From assembly GCF_020882245.1 (NCBI RefSeq), contig NC_083598.1:25519858-25583857 (forward strand): a stretch of DNA of 64,000 bases, written 5' to 3'. Position numbers and translations under genes: made by a program. This DNA is from Rhopalosiphum padi. Taxonomy: Eukaryota; Arthropoda; Insecta; Hemiptera; Aphididae. This document shows positions 38,015 to 52,600 of the stretch, piece by piece (position 1 is the first letter of the stretch; every line of letters starts with the position of its first letter). The notes under the pieces are model-generated. The model searched no databases and was not told where the DNA came from. It worked only from the letters and a program-made list of their open reading frames with translations.

Positions 38015-41000
38015 TATGTTGACATATAGGGTAATATATTGTTATGTGAGGTAAGCTAAAAAGGGAAGTCAGACATGTTGAATTCTTATATATTTTGTGT
38101 TATATAAAACTCATAAAATTAATTATACAGTATATTAATATTAATAAACCAGTTTAAAATTAAATTAATTTGTGATAGTAAATAATTTATTATTTCTATC
38201 TATCATCTTATTCCTTATAACTCACAAAAAGAGTTTAAACTTAAATCTAAGTTAAAATCTAGAGGTATGTATCTTAATGCCTAAAAAATATTATAGAACA
38301 CTTCAAAGTAATTTTTATTCATTAAGATATACTTGATGTATTTATAAATTAATCTATTTGTATTTTAGTATATGGTTGGTTGGTAACTTTGCATACTTAT
38401 TATATGGTTATTTATTATTCTATATTTAACTATGAATATTTAAATTGTATAATGCACTAAATATCTTAACTTAGTTACAGCAAAAAAAAAAAAAAAATGA
38501 ATTTTAATATTTAAATTATAATTATAACATTAATTATTATATTTACAAATTGTACATAATATACTGCTATAAAAATAAGAAAACAGATGGGATGATACTT
38601 TTTAAAAAAATTAGCTATTTGTACCTTATTTAGTTTAGTTTAAATTTAAATAAGTGCTTTTTGTGGGTACAAATTGACTCGGTCAAAGACTTCTAATATT
38701 ATAATGAGACATTTATATCTGTATATAATAAAAAATTTCTATCACTCAATTGTATTATGTATGGTTTGATATTTGATATTTATATATTACCTATTTATTG
38801 TGAAACAGTATTTGAATAATAGTTATATTATAATTTTCATATTATATTAACATTTTTATATACCAAACAAATTTGGAACAGTCAATATTCTACTTTGTGT
38901 CTAAAAACATTAATCATTTACAATAATTTTGATTTGGTACTTAATTCTCTTTTCAATAAGTTGAGGAAAATTAGTTTTTTTTATTTTAAATAAAACCTAT
39001 TTAATATTCATGTATATTGAATATTTTTATTTATGTTTTCTTAACATTTTTAATATTTTTAATATTTATAATTCATTGGTTAATTAATATTAATATAATA
39101 TGGTTGTAAATGAATAAAAAAATAAGTTGGAGCGAACTTATATTCTTTGTGTGTCAGTAGATATTTAATAGATTATTAAAAAAGATAATAATTATCATAC
39201 ATTTTGTATACTATATTAATCTATTTATCATAATCAAACATCCTTAATTTTTATATAGTGTGTTCTACCTATTCCTTTTAAGTTATAAATAATACAATTT
39301 TTATGTAACACAAAACTCTTACTATGTATGTACAATATAAATTTAGTATTTTACAATTCATGATTAATATCATTGAATATAAATATAACATATTCCTATT
39401 TTGTAATTTATTCAATACTCCTATTATGTCTTCTTATGTGTTTTTTTTAAATAATACTACTAAATTTGTTAATTGTATACAAGTTTAAATTTGTTATATT
39501 CAGATAATTTTAATAGTATTAACAACATTAATGTTATAAATTAGAATAATTTAAGTTCAGATGATAGAGGATGATATTAGTCCTCGCAAAAATTATTTAT
39601 TATTTAAAACCTGTTAAAATTAATTTATAAATGTGATTAAAACACCTAATGTTTAAACAATTATTGAGAAAATAATGAAAATAACAGTTTATTTAAATAT
39701 GAATATAATTATTTTATTTATGTATTATTTTCTTATGTATTTATAATGTTTATGTCCTAAATTTAACATAACATTGCAAGTATATAATATTATTATTTAA
39801 ATTATATAGCACATACTAATATAGTATGTTTTGAAAAGTTTTTGTAATATATATTAGAAACATGAAATATTAAGTTAAATAAAGGTTAAAACGTTTAAAA
39901 AATACTGTATGAGTAAACAGATTTTTAAAATAATTGTTCATTTGTATGTATAAATATTAGCTACCTATAGAAATTTTAGACTCTAATTGGAAACTATTTA
40001 AATTAGTTTTGTTTGCTTTCTTTAAGATTGCATTAAATTGTTTATGCATTGTAATTTCAAAATTAAATTGAAGGTTTTTTGAAAATGAATGTATTACTGT
40101 TTTATTAACCATTTATCCTTGATATAAAAATATTGTCAACTATAAATATTTTGTACATTATTACTTATATTTATACTATTAAATAAGATGAAGGTATATT
40201 TATGATATAAAGGTATGTTTAAATAAATTTTTAAGAGTTTGTATCATTGATATTTGAATCAAAATTAATTTCTGTATTGTTTTATATTGTGTTTTATCAG
40301 ACCAACTTATTTTTGAATTGTGATTGGAATGAGTCTGAAAGGAATTGATTTTATAATGATCTATTGTGTCTATTTTTATGCAAAACTTAGGCATAATGCA
40401 TAACATCTTGTCTCATGTATTTTAAATGTACAAAAATGGTTACATTTGAATGATTTTTTTATAATTTTGTGGACATAAATGCATGATAAAATGCCATAAA
40501 TGTGATATGCTACTAATATAGATTGTTATAGGTATTAGGTATGATAGATTATATACAAACACACAATTTAAAAAAAATATATTACTGGGATAATGAAAAA
40601 ATAAATACTGAAAAATACTTAATAATCATTTTTTTTTTACTTTTTAAAATAAATTTATTTATTATAAATTATAATAAATACATTATGGTTATTATTGTTG
40701 AATTGTTGAGTGACTCAGAAAATAATGTGCTTGATTGATTATGATGATTATGTATTTTGTATAATTGCATATAATATTTAGAATACAATATGTCTATATT
40801 GTACCTATTTAAAGTTGTTTTGCATAATCCAAAGTGTTGAGTACCTATTACCTATTATAAGAACAACATTACAATTTCATGATATATATTTTAATTTTTA
40901 AACGAAAAGTTTGGTTACTCGAGTCTCAAATAATAATTATAGGTATATGTATCGATAGTATCTTAATAAGTATTGGTTATTTGAATTATTTCAGATGTAC

Positions 41001-43450
41001 CTAAGTATAACTATACGAGGTTCAGTGCAATGTGAAATACCATCAATTGGTAAACTGTCAACAGTTTTAGCACCCCATGTTTTAGAGTTTTAGTTGTTTT
41101 AGTTAGGTGAGTACCTATGTGGCTATTTATTAGAACGTATTTTGTCATTTCGATTACATTTTTGGACAGCGGTGTATGTCAATGCTCTAATACTATGACC
41201 ATGGTATATTATGCTTTTTTTCGATTAATTTTCGTTAAACAATAAATGGGTACTACGGGTATGTAATCTAGGGGTGATTGTAAACTCCGCCAGATGTCTA
41301 ACTATTATTATTATAAAAATTATACCTTTTTTTTTTTAATTAATAATATATATTATATTATAGGTATTAATTTTATAATGTTGCATAATTTTCTTTTCTG
41401 CATAAGTTTACACAAACTCAATTTTACCTATTTTTTTTCTGGCAGAGTTCACACTAAAAAAAGATACTTGTGGCGGAATTTTACATGTGCCCATCATAGA
41501 GGTAGGTGGGTATTATATACTACAAGTGTTAATTATTTGTTGAGATTATATATAAATGATATATTATGTGTATCTATAGAAATGAGCAAGCACTTTAATA
41601 TAAATAATATTATGTGCAGTTTATAAGTAATATATATATATATATACATATTTTATATATACAACCGGCATAGTCTAAGATTGGTACCGACATTAGCAAA
41701 TCAGATAAACGGGAGCGAAAGTGACATTTTAATGGTTGGGGAGGGGAAGGGGGGAAATGACGATTCGGTTGAAAGACCATAAATGTCTCAAAATTATCTG
41801 AGTGCAAGCCTCTCCTTAGTTCCCCAAGTCACACGAAAATGTATATTTATATCTTTGAACGTCGTTCTTAGTGTGGATAATGATCCGCGTTAACTGTTAT
41901 TTTTGAATTTCTAATAAATTTCTCAATGTACCTAGTTATTCACGAGTACCTTTATTTTCTATAAAATAATTTCGGTTGGAAGAGTGATTATTACCAACAA
42001 ACGATATTAACTTTAAACTATTGTACATAAATTACATTTAGATAATTAAAAGTTAATAAATATTCTACAAAAAAATAGTAAAATCATAATTTAATTAGTT
42101 CGAAAACTATTTGTTTAATTTAACTAAGATTTTCCACTTAAAATAACGATTTAATAAACTAGTATTAAAAATATTTCCACACATAATGCAATATTTATAC
42201 ATGATTAGGTATACGATTAGGTACACTAACACATGTAGGTATCTAAGTTTTTAATTACAATAACAATATCTAGGTACTATCTAGGTAATATATGTATAAA
42301 TAAAGCAAAAATAATTTTTGCTCCAATTGTTGGTATACTTAACCATACATGTATTGGACACTAAATAAAGGGATGACTATATTTTATTATATTATTCTTA
42401 CTTAATATAATTGATACAGTTGCAATAGATGTAATGTTTATGTCAATAATTGAAAATTTTCCTTGGCACTTTTAACAATAAATAATTTTAAGTGAAGTGT
42501 TCAATGTTTACTAAAACAAAAAAAAATATCGATTAAAATCAAATGTGAAAGTTTTATAAATAATATTTAATTAATTGATTAAAATGTAATGATGCTTAAA
42601 ACAATACACATCGTGGTATTATAAAACGTTTGAACTATAGTTAGAAAGTAAAAAGAGCTAGGCTTATAATTTTCGAAATATAAAAATAGCTTTAAAAAAA
42701 GACATTCTTTGAACTTAGATTAATTATATGTAAACGAATTGATTAATTTGTTTTGGATGAAGAACCTTAAAGAGTTAAAGGTTAACATTTTTTTAGTTAC
42801 ATTAGTTTAAAATAATTATCAATAATTGATTTAAAAACAATGGTTTATTTAATTCAATTATTTTTTTTTATAATTTATATCATCTAGTTTTTAAGTCTGA
42901 ACGGAGAGAGGTGTTTTGTTTTTATTATGATATGTTTTTTAAATAGTTTTAACAATAATTTATAAATAGTTATTATTATAATAGTTCTATGTTTATTGTT
43001 ACTTTTCTTCTAGAATTAGAAGTACCTACTGCAGTTTTACGAACCATGACTTCTAATTATGTTATATATAGACTTATTAGTTTATTTATTATTTCTGAAT
43101 TTTCTATCAACTGAATTTGTGTATTGTAATTGGTTTTAAATATTTTCTCATTAGATTTTTCCAAAAAGCGTGAACTAGTAAATATTTAGTTTTCAATACT
43201 GAGTCGTTTAAATTAAAATTTAAATAACTATAAATTTGTCATATTTTGAGATTTTTCCCAATTTAGTTTATAGTTATAATGGGAGACAAAACTTGAGATT
43301 TTATTAAAATGTTCAAATTACTTAGGTATACTTAAAAATATTATATTTTACAAATATTGATTTACACTAATATTTTAACCATAATAATAATAATAATAAT
43401 AATTTTTATATTATAATGATAGTTTACAAAACTTGTTGCAATATAATATA
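38015..43450. other. AT-rich intergenic sequence, no gene seen
   Basis: Dense stops in all frames. The longest frames (40541-40738 and 41294-41626 plus; 40200-40406 and 41610-41807 minus) are rich in I, Y, N and K and have no family features. A short GC-richer stretch at 41685-41830 looks like transposon debris. A (TAA)n-type simple repeat lies at 43381-43402. Confidence 0.5.
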
Positions 43451-43454
43451 TACA

Positions 43455-43993
43455 TAATGAAACTTCCATAAACGAACTTCCATTTTACAAAATTTTCCGT
43501 ATAAGAGAACGTTATACCCGCATGTGTTGTCTCTGTCTTACTAATGTAGATCATAGCAAATTTTCGTTCAGCAGAACACATTTTGTGATGTTAGCTTTAA
43601 TATTAGAGTTAATTTACCTATTATCAAATTTAAAGGTAAGAATAATATCTAGAAAATGACATATGCTTTTATTGATATTATCATTTTAAAGTGAGTTTTA
43701 GCTATGTAAAATATACAACTTTAAAATATTCATAACTCACTTTAAAATGATAATATCAATAAAAGCTTTTATATACTAATATATGACATTTTTTAGATAA
43801 TATTTTTACCTTTAAATTTAATAATAGTTAAATTTATTCTAATATTAAAGCTAACATCACAAAATGTGTTCTGTTGAACGCAAATTTGCTATGATCTACA
43901 TTAATAAGACATAGACAACACATGCGGGTATAACGCCCTCTTACTCCTCTTAATGAAATATATTCGACTTCGTTATACGGAAGTTTCACTGTA
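43455..43993. mobile_element. Palindromic MITE, with pogo/mariner-like outer ends (copy 3)
   Basis: The outer ends, TGAAACTTCCATAAACGAA (43459-43477) and TTCGTTATACGGAAGTTTCA (inverted, 43969-43988), match like the termini of Tc1/mariner-pogo elements, with TA next to the right end. Inside, 43501-43949 is a palindrome of the same family as the element at 18701-19144: GAGAACGTTATACCCGCATG at the left and CATGCGGGTATAACGCCCTC at the right. The arms pair almost completely around a centre near 43715. There is no coding capacity. It may be one element inserted in another, or a single composite. Confidence 0.75.
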
Positions 43994-46203
43994 GTAGGTA
44001 TATGTATGCATGAGCAGTAAGCACAGTTATAGATCGATATTTTTGGGAGTGCACAAAATGTGAAGTACCTACTCGCAGATAGCTAGGAATATAATAGGTG
44101 TACTTATTTTTTCAATGTAAGTACCAAAATTATATAAAATACATGCACAATATTTTAATTGATGATAATATTTGTCCTAAAATAATAGTAAAATTTTATT
44201 AGAAAATATTTTTGGTTTTTTTTGATTGAGAATGGAAAATTTCTTTCGCCCCCTCCCCCCAACTATAGTTGCGTAAATATATGTAGCTTATCATTCAGTA
44301 TTTATGGTTTATACAGTAAATCAATTTCTATTGATAAAATTAAAATTAATAGTAATAGTATTAATATGAGCACTGCAGCGAAGCGAGTGTTCGCACACGA
44401 GCTATTTTTAAAGTATTCTGTAGCAGTTTGCTTTTTTGGTTCTTAACAAACAAACTCTAATGCTACATAGAAATTTTACTTTTTACACGTATTTTAATGT
44501 AAACGTAAAGTAGACTTTAATACGATGCCATAATATTATTATCTATATAGTATATAATATGTACGTGTACGTGTCTTTTGTAAGTAATTTTCTTTATACA
44601 CAAAATCCGGATAAAAAGTGATGAGGACTTGTTGTCGTCATACGAATATTATTATAATATATACATCACAGTGTATTGTGTTGAGAGGCAACGGCACATT
44701 ACATAAACACAAAAAAAATAATAATCATTCGTATAATGTGTATATAATAATAATATAATAACAATACTCTCCCTTTCTAACTTCGATAGACTTATACAAA
44801 TCGGTATTATCGCTATGATTTTCGTTAGCATGATTCGGGAGAATTCGAAGGCAAAGAGGAAATGGAGTAATAACAACGTATGAAATCAATGTGTTGTTTA
44901 TTCGCGCAAACAATAATAAGAATAATGAAAAAAAAAAACAACAACAATATATGGTTTGCCACGGACATACGAGTATAATCCTATTAAATGTAATATACGT
45001 ATAGATAATACGTCATGGTAGGTGGTTTTGCGAGTCATCTGTGTATGGATTTATGCGTCGATTTCGTTAAAATCAATTCGTGAACGTAGTACAGTCGCGC
45101 GGGACTCCACAGGCATCTTGTATAATTTTGTATGTGTACCTAATGTCCATGTGTAATGTGTACTAAAAAGTCACAAAGAAAATAATTTGTAAACTCGAAG
45201 CGCAAACCGATACAAACTTGTATCATATTAAATACTTATTATTTAATTGTATGTGTAAATACGTTGGCGAAACTATATTCTTTTTAGTTAACTATAAGGA
45301 TGCCACATATTAAACGCCCAATAAAATGTGTTTTAATTTTTTTTTTTGAAGCTCTGTAGTGAATTAACTATAAAATATAAAGTTCTGAAAATCTTCACTG
45401 CACTTCTTCTAGCCAATGTGAATCTAACAAGACCCCAAACAACAAAATCGGCTCTCCGGTTTCAGGGATCTATCTCACTAAATGAAAATGAAAATAAAAT
45501 ACATTATACATACATATTGCATACGATTAATAAATTTCTAAAAATTGAAAATCAAGAAACTTTACATGTCGATCTTTGACTTGGCTAGCGTTTTTTTTAC
45601 CATATTATATTATTTTCACTGTTCATTTAGGATTATTTTTAATACAGGTAAGTAAATACGAGTAGTGCATAATATATGATGAACTTTGAAAGTCTATATC
45701 TAACTAATAATTGCTATATAGTCATATAGACTAACATTTTCGACGTTTAGTGTTATGGTTTCTTTGAATTTAAAACGGTTCAGACACGATATGTCATATA
45801 TGTTAATTGAGCTATTGAACCATTGCATGGAGTTCATAATGTTTCAGCGCAGCTTTTAACTTAAAGTTATATTATAATTCATGATCGCCGTTTCAGACAC
45901 CAGGTTTTCTCTCTCTCTCTTATACACACATACAACATAACGTGATGTAACGTCTGTAATTTATTTTATTGCAATTTTTTTTTAATTTTCAATAAAAATA
46001 ATTATCCATAATTATATTAATAATATAATAATTAAAGTTTTAATTATTAATTACAAATAAATTCAAATGATATGTTTGAATAATTTTTAACTATTATTAT
46101 TTATTGTAAATAATAAATATATATAAATATTTTAATATTATAGTATCTATTCCCATTTTCATTCGCTTTTTTTTTTTTTTTTTATATGTGATTTAAGTCT
46201 TAA
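43994..46203. other. Intergenic sequence, no gene seen
   Basis: AT-rich. An open frame at 45346-45579 begins at a TTG and has no recognisable domain. A C-rich tract near 44250 (CCCCCTCCCCCC) and short GC-richer stretches are unexplained. Confidence 0.45.
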
Positions 46204-46616
46204 GAGGACGTTACACCCACATATGTTGTCTACATCTTCAAAATGTAAAACATAGCAAAAACTGTTTTGTGTGGAGCAGAAAGGCTGTAGTGATAGTTAA
46301 GACTATATATTCAATATATTTGAGAATGTATTATTTGTGAAATATCGTTTTTATTTTTTTGATATCGCTTATACAAAAACAGTTCTTATTGGTTCAAAAT
46401 CCATTATTTTTGTGTTTTTCAAACCTGAATAACTTTTTTTGTAGTTTCGATATTGAAAAAATTAAAACAATATTTCACAGCTTAAGTTATCCTTTTTATG
46501 TTGTGAAAATTTCATTTCATAAGACTGTGACCTTCTTGGTTCTCAACCACACAAAACAGTTTTTGCTATGTTTACCATTTGTAAAACAGAGACAACACAT
46601 GCGGTGTAGCGTCCTC
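46204..46616. mobile_element. Palindromic MITE with TTAA flanks (copy 4)
   Basis: The left end GAGGACGTTACACCCACAT and the right end GCGGTGTAGCGTCCTC are inverted copies, flanked by TTAA at 46200-46203 and 46617-46620. Further inside, CATAGCAAAAACTGTTTTGTG (about 46251) pairs with CACAAAACAGTTTTTGCTATG (about 46550). It is the clearest member of the TTAA family in this window. The open frame at 46359-46658 lies within the element and is not a gene. Confidence 0.88.
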
Positions 46617-46620
46617 TTAA

Positions 46621-49600
46621 GGTATACTGAATTTGAAAGTGTCACTGTTTTATTTTAGATTTTGCGTGGAATGATGATTAATTTATATGTTGAAATTATA
46701 TCTTTTGAAAAATATCTTCACATTCTAACATTTTATTATATTTGAATTATCAGATTTAATACTGAAATGTGTAAATTTTTATAATTTGTTTTTATCATGT
46801 TGATTCTAATATCTTAATCAATTAAAAATATCTATTTAAAATACAATGTTAAAATTTTATTAAATTTATTTAAAAAAATAAAATACATTTTTAATTATAT
46901 TTTTATTATTATTTAATGATTAAATATGTTTGTAAGAATTACTTTTATTATTATGCCCTAATTTAATCTGCAAAAGGTTCAGAAAAGAATACAATTATAT
47001 CAAAGTATAAATTAACAAATACCTACAAAATATAAACATTGCAAACTGTTTAAAAATAATTAATTTTATAATAATTACAAAACTAATGATTAAAAAAAAA
47101 ATTAACCGTAAGTATATATGTAATAATATTGAATATTATAACTTGAAAATTAGGCACTTGTATAATTTTACTATTCATACTCACCAACAATTAAAATTAC
47201 ATAATTTTAGTACCCCTGGCCCTTCATGCAATAATTCATCTCTATAGTTAGCTAATAATATACATGGATATAAAATGCCTATTGTTGGATGTTCTGGCGT
47301 TCATTATTTTATTAATACAGGTAGAATATGTGTTTAATTATCGTGTTTACTGTTTACGCAAGACATTAGGTACCTACCTAGGCAATAAGTAGTATGCTTA
47401 AAATAATCAGACTATATAGAATTGCAACAAAATTATACACCTTCGTCATTTTTCGGGCATGTAAACTATAAATGTGCATAATATAATCGGTCGTTACTAA
47501 TATACTCAACAATTATTATAATGCGTACTTATTCATTATTATTGTATTATTTAATTTAGTTTATTTTGTGTGTAATTATTTTTACGAGGTTAATGTACCA
47601 ACTACTGAACTTTGTTAATAAGCAGAGACACACAGTACTAATTTATTGTACATTTATATTACTATATACTACAAAACTCGACAATAGAATATGAAATTCA
47701 TCGTTCAAAACTAGTAAAATCACTTTACTGAATAATATTTTTGGATTATAATATCTATCTTATCAAATATAATAATTATGGACATCACTGTTAATAATTC
47801 TAATAGATATGTTTGATCTGAATCCAACGATAAATTATTGTATACGAAAAACAATTCTGAACGAAGACTACGTGTCATTCTCTATTTTTAAGGATATATT
47901 TTATAATCTTATTAGTTTTATTAATCGTGATTTAATTTTCTATTATTTACAGCATAATATGTTATCGAAAATATTGTGCATAGAAAATAATGCTAGTTAT
48001 TAAAACAGATTATTTTATTCATTAAGATTTAATATATTAAAAAGCTGGGAAGTGGATAATTACTTAAATTTTATTCACAATTCCAAAATGTATTATAATC
48101 TTATTGGTTGTTTATACCAAATAAACATGTTATTATTAAATTATAATAAATATATATTAATATGTAGATATTTACTTATAACATATTATTTTAGTGTTTA
48201 TATTTTATTGTTTAAACTGAAAAAAAAATCAAAAAAATATTTGAAAGAACGTTGTGATTAATTAAAATAATTATCAGAAGAAACTGAATTGTGATCGTTA
48301 TAACAGAGACCAATCGTAATAAATCGTTAAAATTACATTGAGCTTAAATACATGTTTTTTTTTTTTATCAGAATAAAGTTTATATATAAGAAACAAATTA
48401 TTCGTAATTTATTATGATTGTAACTCTGGGGAAATCCGTGCACTTGCCACGGCTGAAAAATGAAAATGATTTTTTTAGTAGAAAATCGATGTTACGCTGA
48501 CATTTTGTGGTAGGTAATGTTTGGTCGCAATCACTTTCAAATTGATTAATATTCTAATAACAAATGATAATAACAACTATAGTAGGTATTTATTTACTCG
48601 AAATCACAGAACAAGGTTCAAATCGCATTGACCTACTTGTTTCTATATTTACGACTAAAAAGAAAATTTTGAACATGGGTGACAGAATTGCGGTTTCTAG
48701 ATAGTTTTATTTGCAGAGAAAATTATCAAAAAAAAAAAGAAATGTTCGTTAATGAGGCGGAGGAAAGAAAAAAATATTTTAATTCTACAGGGAAGAAACA
48801 TATTTTTTCAATGGCTATTTAAAATTTGTTCTCATATGTGGTAGCTATTAACTAAATTATTATTATAATCGAGTTTAATTTCAAGTTTAAATAAGAAGAC
48901 AATGAATAGGTGCATTATAAATTATAATATAATTAAATTAGTCATACTATACCAACTTTCTGGGAAACTTTTTTGATAGTTTATAAATATATATATAATT
49001 TATATTTAAAATTATTGCAGAATGCAGAAAAAAAATTCGAAATAAACGACGGGAGCGACGGGTATGCATGAGTAATTCATAAATGTTGTCACAGTTAATT
49101 TTCAGAACTAGTAATATATTTAACATTACACAGGACAATTCTTTATAACTATTAACTAAGATACAGCTGAAAAAGTAAACAATTAGTTAATTTATAAAGT
49201 TCTGTTGTAAATATAAAGTAAAATAGTTAAGTAAATAAAAGCATTTATTAAATATTTAATTGATAAAAATAAGATACCTATATTGGTACAATTTAAATTA
49301 TATATTATAAGCGCCAATTGGATACCTAAATGAAAAATATTCGTTACGATACATTTGCGGATTTTCGGATGTTCGAAGAATTAAAATCAAAATAATATAA
49401 ATTATATACAATTATAAAAGAAAAGAATTTTTAACAGTGTTCTCATGGTATTCTTATATATTCAAAATGTCAATTAATAATTTTATTTCACTGTATACAA
49501 CGCGTACTTCAGTTAAGTTTTTAGATTTTTCAAAAATATTAAATTAAATTTGTTTTTATACGTTACGTGTGTTTTGCTCTAAGTTTAAACGGACGTATCT

Positions 49601-52600
49601 GTTGGTGTTGCAAACATTCTTAGATGTTGATATTTTATTATTGATATCGTTAGATTTCGATTTATAGAGCTGTTTTGTGGGTATACAGTGATAATGAACA
49701 GACATCGATACATAATATATTGATACGATCGTGTATCTGCGTTATATCAAAACACGTTAGACCGTGAGAGACTGCACTGTTATAAAAGTCGTGTGAAAAA
49801 TGAAAATAAATTTGGGCCATCCAAACGAAGACAATTATTATTCTCGAGGAACAAGTGGAGAAACTCAGAAACGGGTGTAAATCTCATTGTACTGACTACT
49901 GATAACTTGTACACATTTGTTTTCGACCGAGGATGACTCGGATACCGACAATCATCATCATATTATGATAATAATCATCGTGAGATATAAAAAAGGGAAA
50001 ACGTTCAACATCTATATTATTATGTGTATTATATATGTACGCTTCTTGCTTCTACGACGCACTCATAATCATTATTGTATAGTCGGCTTTCATGATACCA
50101 ATTTAAAAGTTTATCGCGTTTTGTATTGGGCATGGGCATGAATTTATATATACCGCGCAGATACCTATCAGTAGTCTAATTAAGATTTTTATGCAAACGC
50201 GTTTTCTGAAAGGCGGACTGACGTTGTTGTATTATATACTATGGGTTCTGATGAATTGTAGTCTCCAGAGTGGTAGTCGAAAGGATATGGAATTGTATAC
50301 CTACATTGTGATGGATTATTAACTGCGATGAACTACGAAGCAACCACATCACTAGTGATAATAATCGATTACCGTTTGTTACATACTTAAATAATAAATA
50401 TGTAAATAATTAATATGTCACTTAGAATTTTACAGAAATTGTAGATTATTATTTTAATCTATGTTTACCTACCGTATACTTATATCAAAACGAACTATCA
50501 TCGGCATATAAGAATATCGTAAACAGTTTTCAAAAATGAACAAGTAACCTCTTAAAAGAAACAAAATATGTAATATTGTGTTTTAATATAACTTTTATTT
50601 ATGTATATAATATATATTTATTGTTGCAGTTGTGTTTTCGCGTCACAGATTGCTGTAACAGATAAAAAATTAACTGTTAAAGTATTGAGAAACTTAGCGG
50701 ATTTTTTGTTTTCAATAAGACAATAATACACCGTCCAGGTAAACTTGGAAAAACGATAAACATATTAAAAATATATTTTGAAAGAATTTATTTGAATGTT
50801 GAAAATTATTATATTAACTTGACATTGCATCATTGCAGCAGAGTGACGATTGAGCCGTGACCTGCACGACCAGCTGCAGTCTGCTAACTATATAAAAACG
50901 CTACTGCATCCTGTTTAATATTTTGAGCGGAACTATTTGATTTTGATTTTACAATGATGTATATTTTTATATTTTGAATACACCATAAGTAGTTGAATAA
51001 TGCTTCAATCTTGAAGGTTATTTTAAATAGTGAATTGGATTTAGTTTGTACTTATTAGTGAGGTAAACATTTTCGATTTATTTTAAAATAACCAGGAAAA
51101 AAAATTAACATTAAACGGAGGAATTTTCATTCGAATTCAGTTTCCGACAAAGTTGATTTTTTTTTGTGTGCTTTTAAAAAGAACAGTACTCTAAATTTTT
51201 ACCAAATGTTTATTTTAAATAAATAAAAAAAAATAATCATTTATTCACTTTATAAAAATGTTTGAAAATTTAGTATAAGATGTCACACAATTTGTGCTCT
51301 TATATTATAGATATGTAAAAATATTTAGACACATTTTTTTTTATAGTCATTTCAAGTTCAAATGTTGACTAAATTCTTGGTAATCATGAAAATTTTAAAA
51401 TTATTTTACAGTTGAAAATATATAAAAAGTGCAATTGTTCTAGTTAATAAGGCGTACAAATATAATTCTAAGTTTCTCATAAGTATCTCATACTGAAATC
51501 TAAAAATCTAAAAACTAGATAAGCATAATTTTTTTTATAGTTATTTTAAGTTCAAATTTGATTTAAACTATTAATAACGATATGTTCATTATTTTATTAC
51601 TTATAGTTAAAAAGCTACATTATTCATGGATATATTAAACTTTTACCCATATTATATTATTATACTGTATCCAATCAATGATAATTTATAATGCAGTGTT
51701 TTAGGAAAAAAAGATTTTAATCTCTTGTATTACTATTATAGTAAAATAAATTATTTTACATAACAACAATATAAAAAAAAAAAATCATAACATGGAATGC
51801 CACTCAGAATCGTTTTTCGTATAAATTTAATACATTATGCATTACAGTGATCCACTCGAAACCTACCAAGCAGTAAAGCGGTTCCTACTTGCTGACCTTT
51901 TATTATTTAAAACTGTAATTGTCCAAAGAACTAGATTTGTCTTTTAGATTAAAAACGATCACATTTAATGTTATTATATCTCATTAAAACTGCGATCGCG
52001 GATGTATAATATGAAATACATTCATACTCAACAATGCCCATTACCCAATAATATAATAACGATTATTTTAACGGTAACCTGCAGACATCACTTGTACCTC
52101 TAGATTTCGATGACGGGTACATAATAATGTTATAATTGACAAGCATTTAACTGCGTTTAATATGCACAAATGACGAGGCGCCAATGATTTTTTTTGTGCA
52201 TATCATTATTATCTTCAACCACACCGTTATATAAAATGATATATATGATATATATACATACGCGCGTGGCCGTCTGTCTGTGTATTATATACACGCGCGA
52301 TAATAACGTGGTAATTGACACGTGCGAAATATGTATAGGTACCCAAATCTCAATATATATATATATCCATACATAATAATAATAATATAATAACAACACA
52401 GTGCCTACGACTTTCGCCATCCATCAAGTTTTTTTGTTTTGATTTTTTTTTTTTTATCTTTTTGTTCGATGTTACACACCGCATACATTATTCTAATTAT
52501 TATCATTATTGAAAATAAAATAAGAAATAAGAAAAACATTAGTAAAAAAAGAATCACTCTCTCTTTCTAATTGTAGGACGTAATGATCAAGTTAGCGCGA

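Noticed and set aside
46359..46658. A 99-residue open frame
   Set aside because: It lies mostly within the palindromic TTAA-flanked element and is hydrophobic, Phe-rich AT-biased sequence.
47809..48261. Two consecutive 60-70 residue frames
   Set aside because: AT-driven I/Y/N/L-rich translations with no motif, splice or start context.
49800..49880. A 26-codon small open frame with mixed composition starting at an ATG
   Set aside because: Too short, with no signal peptide or cleavage-site pattern that would suggest a neuropeptide, and no supporting context.
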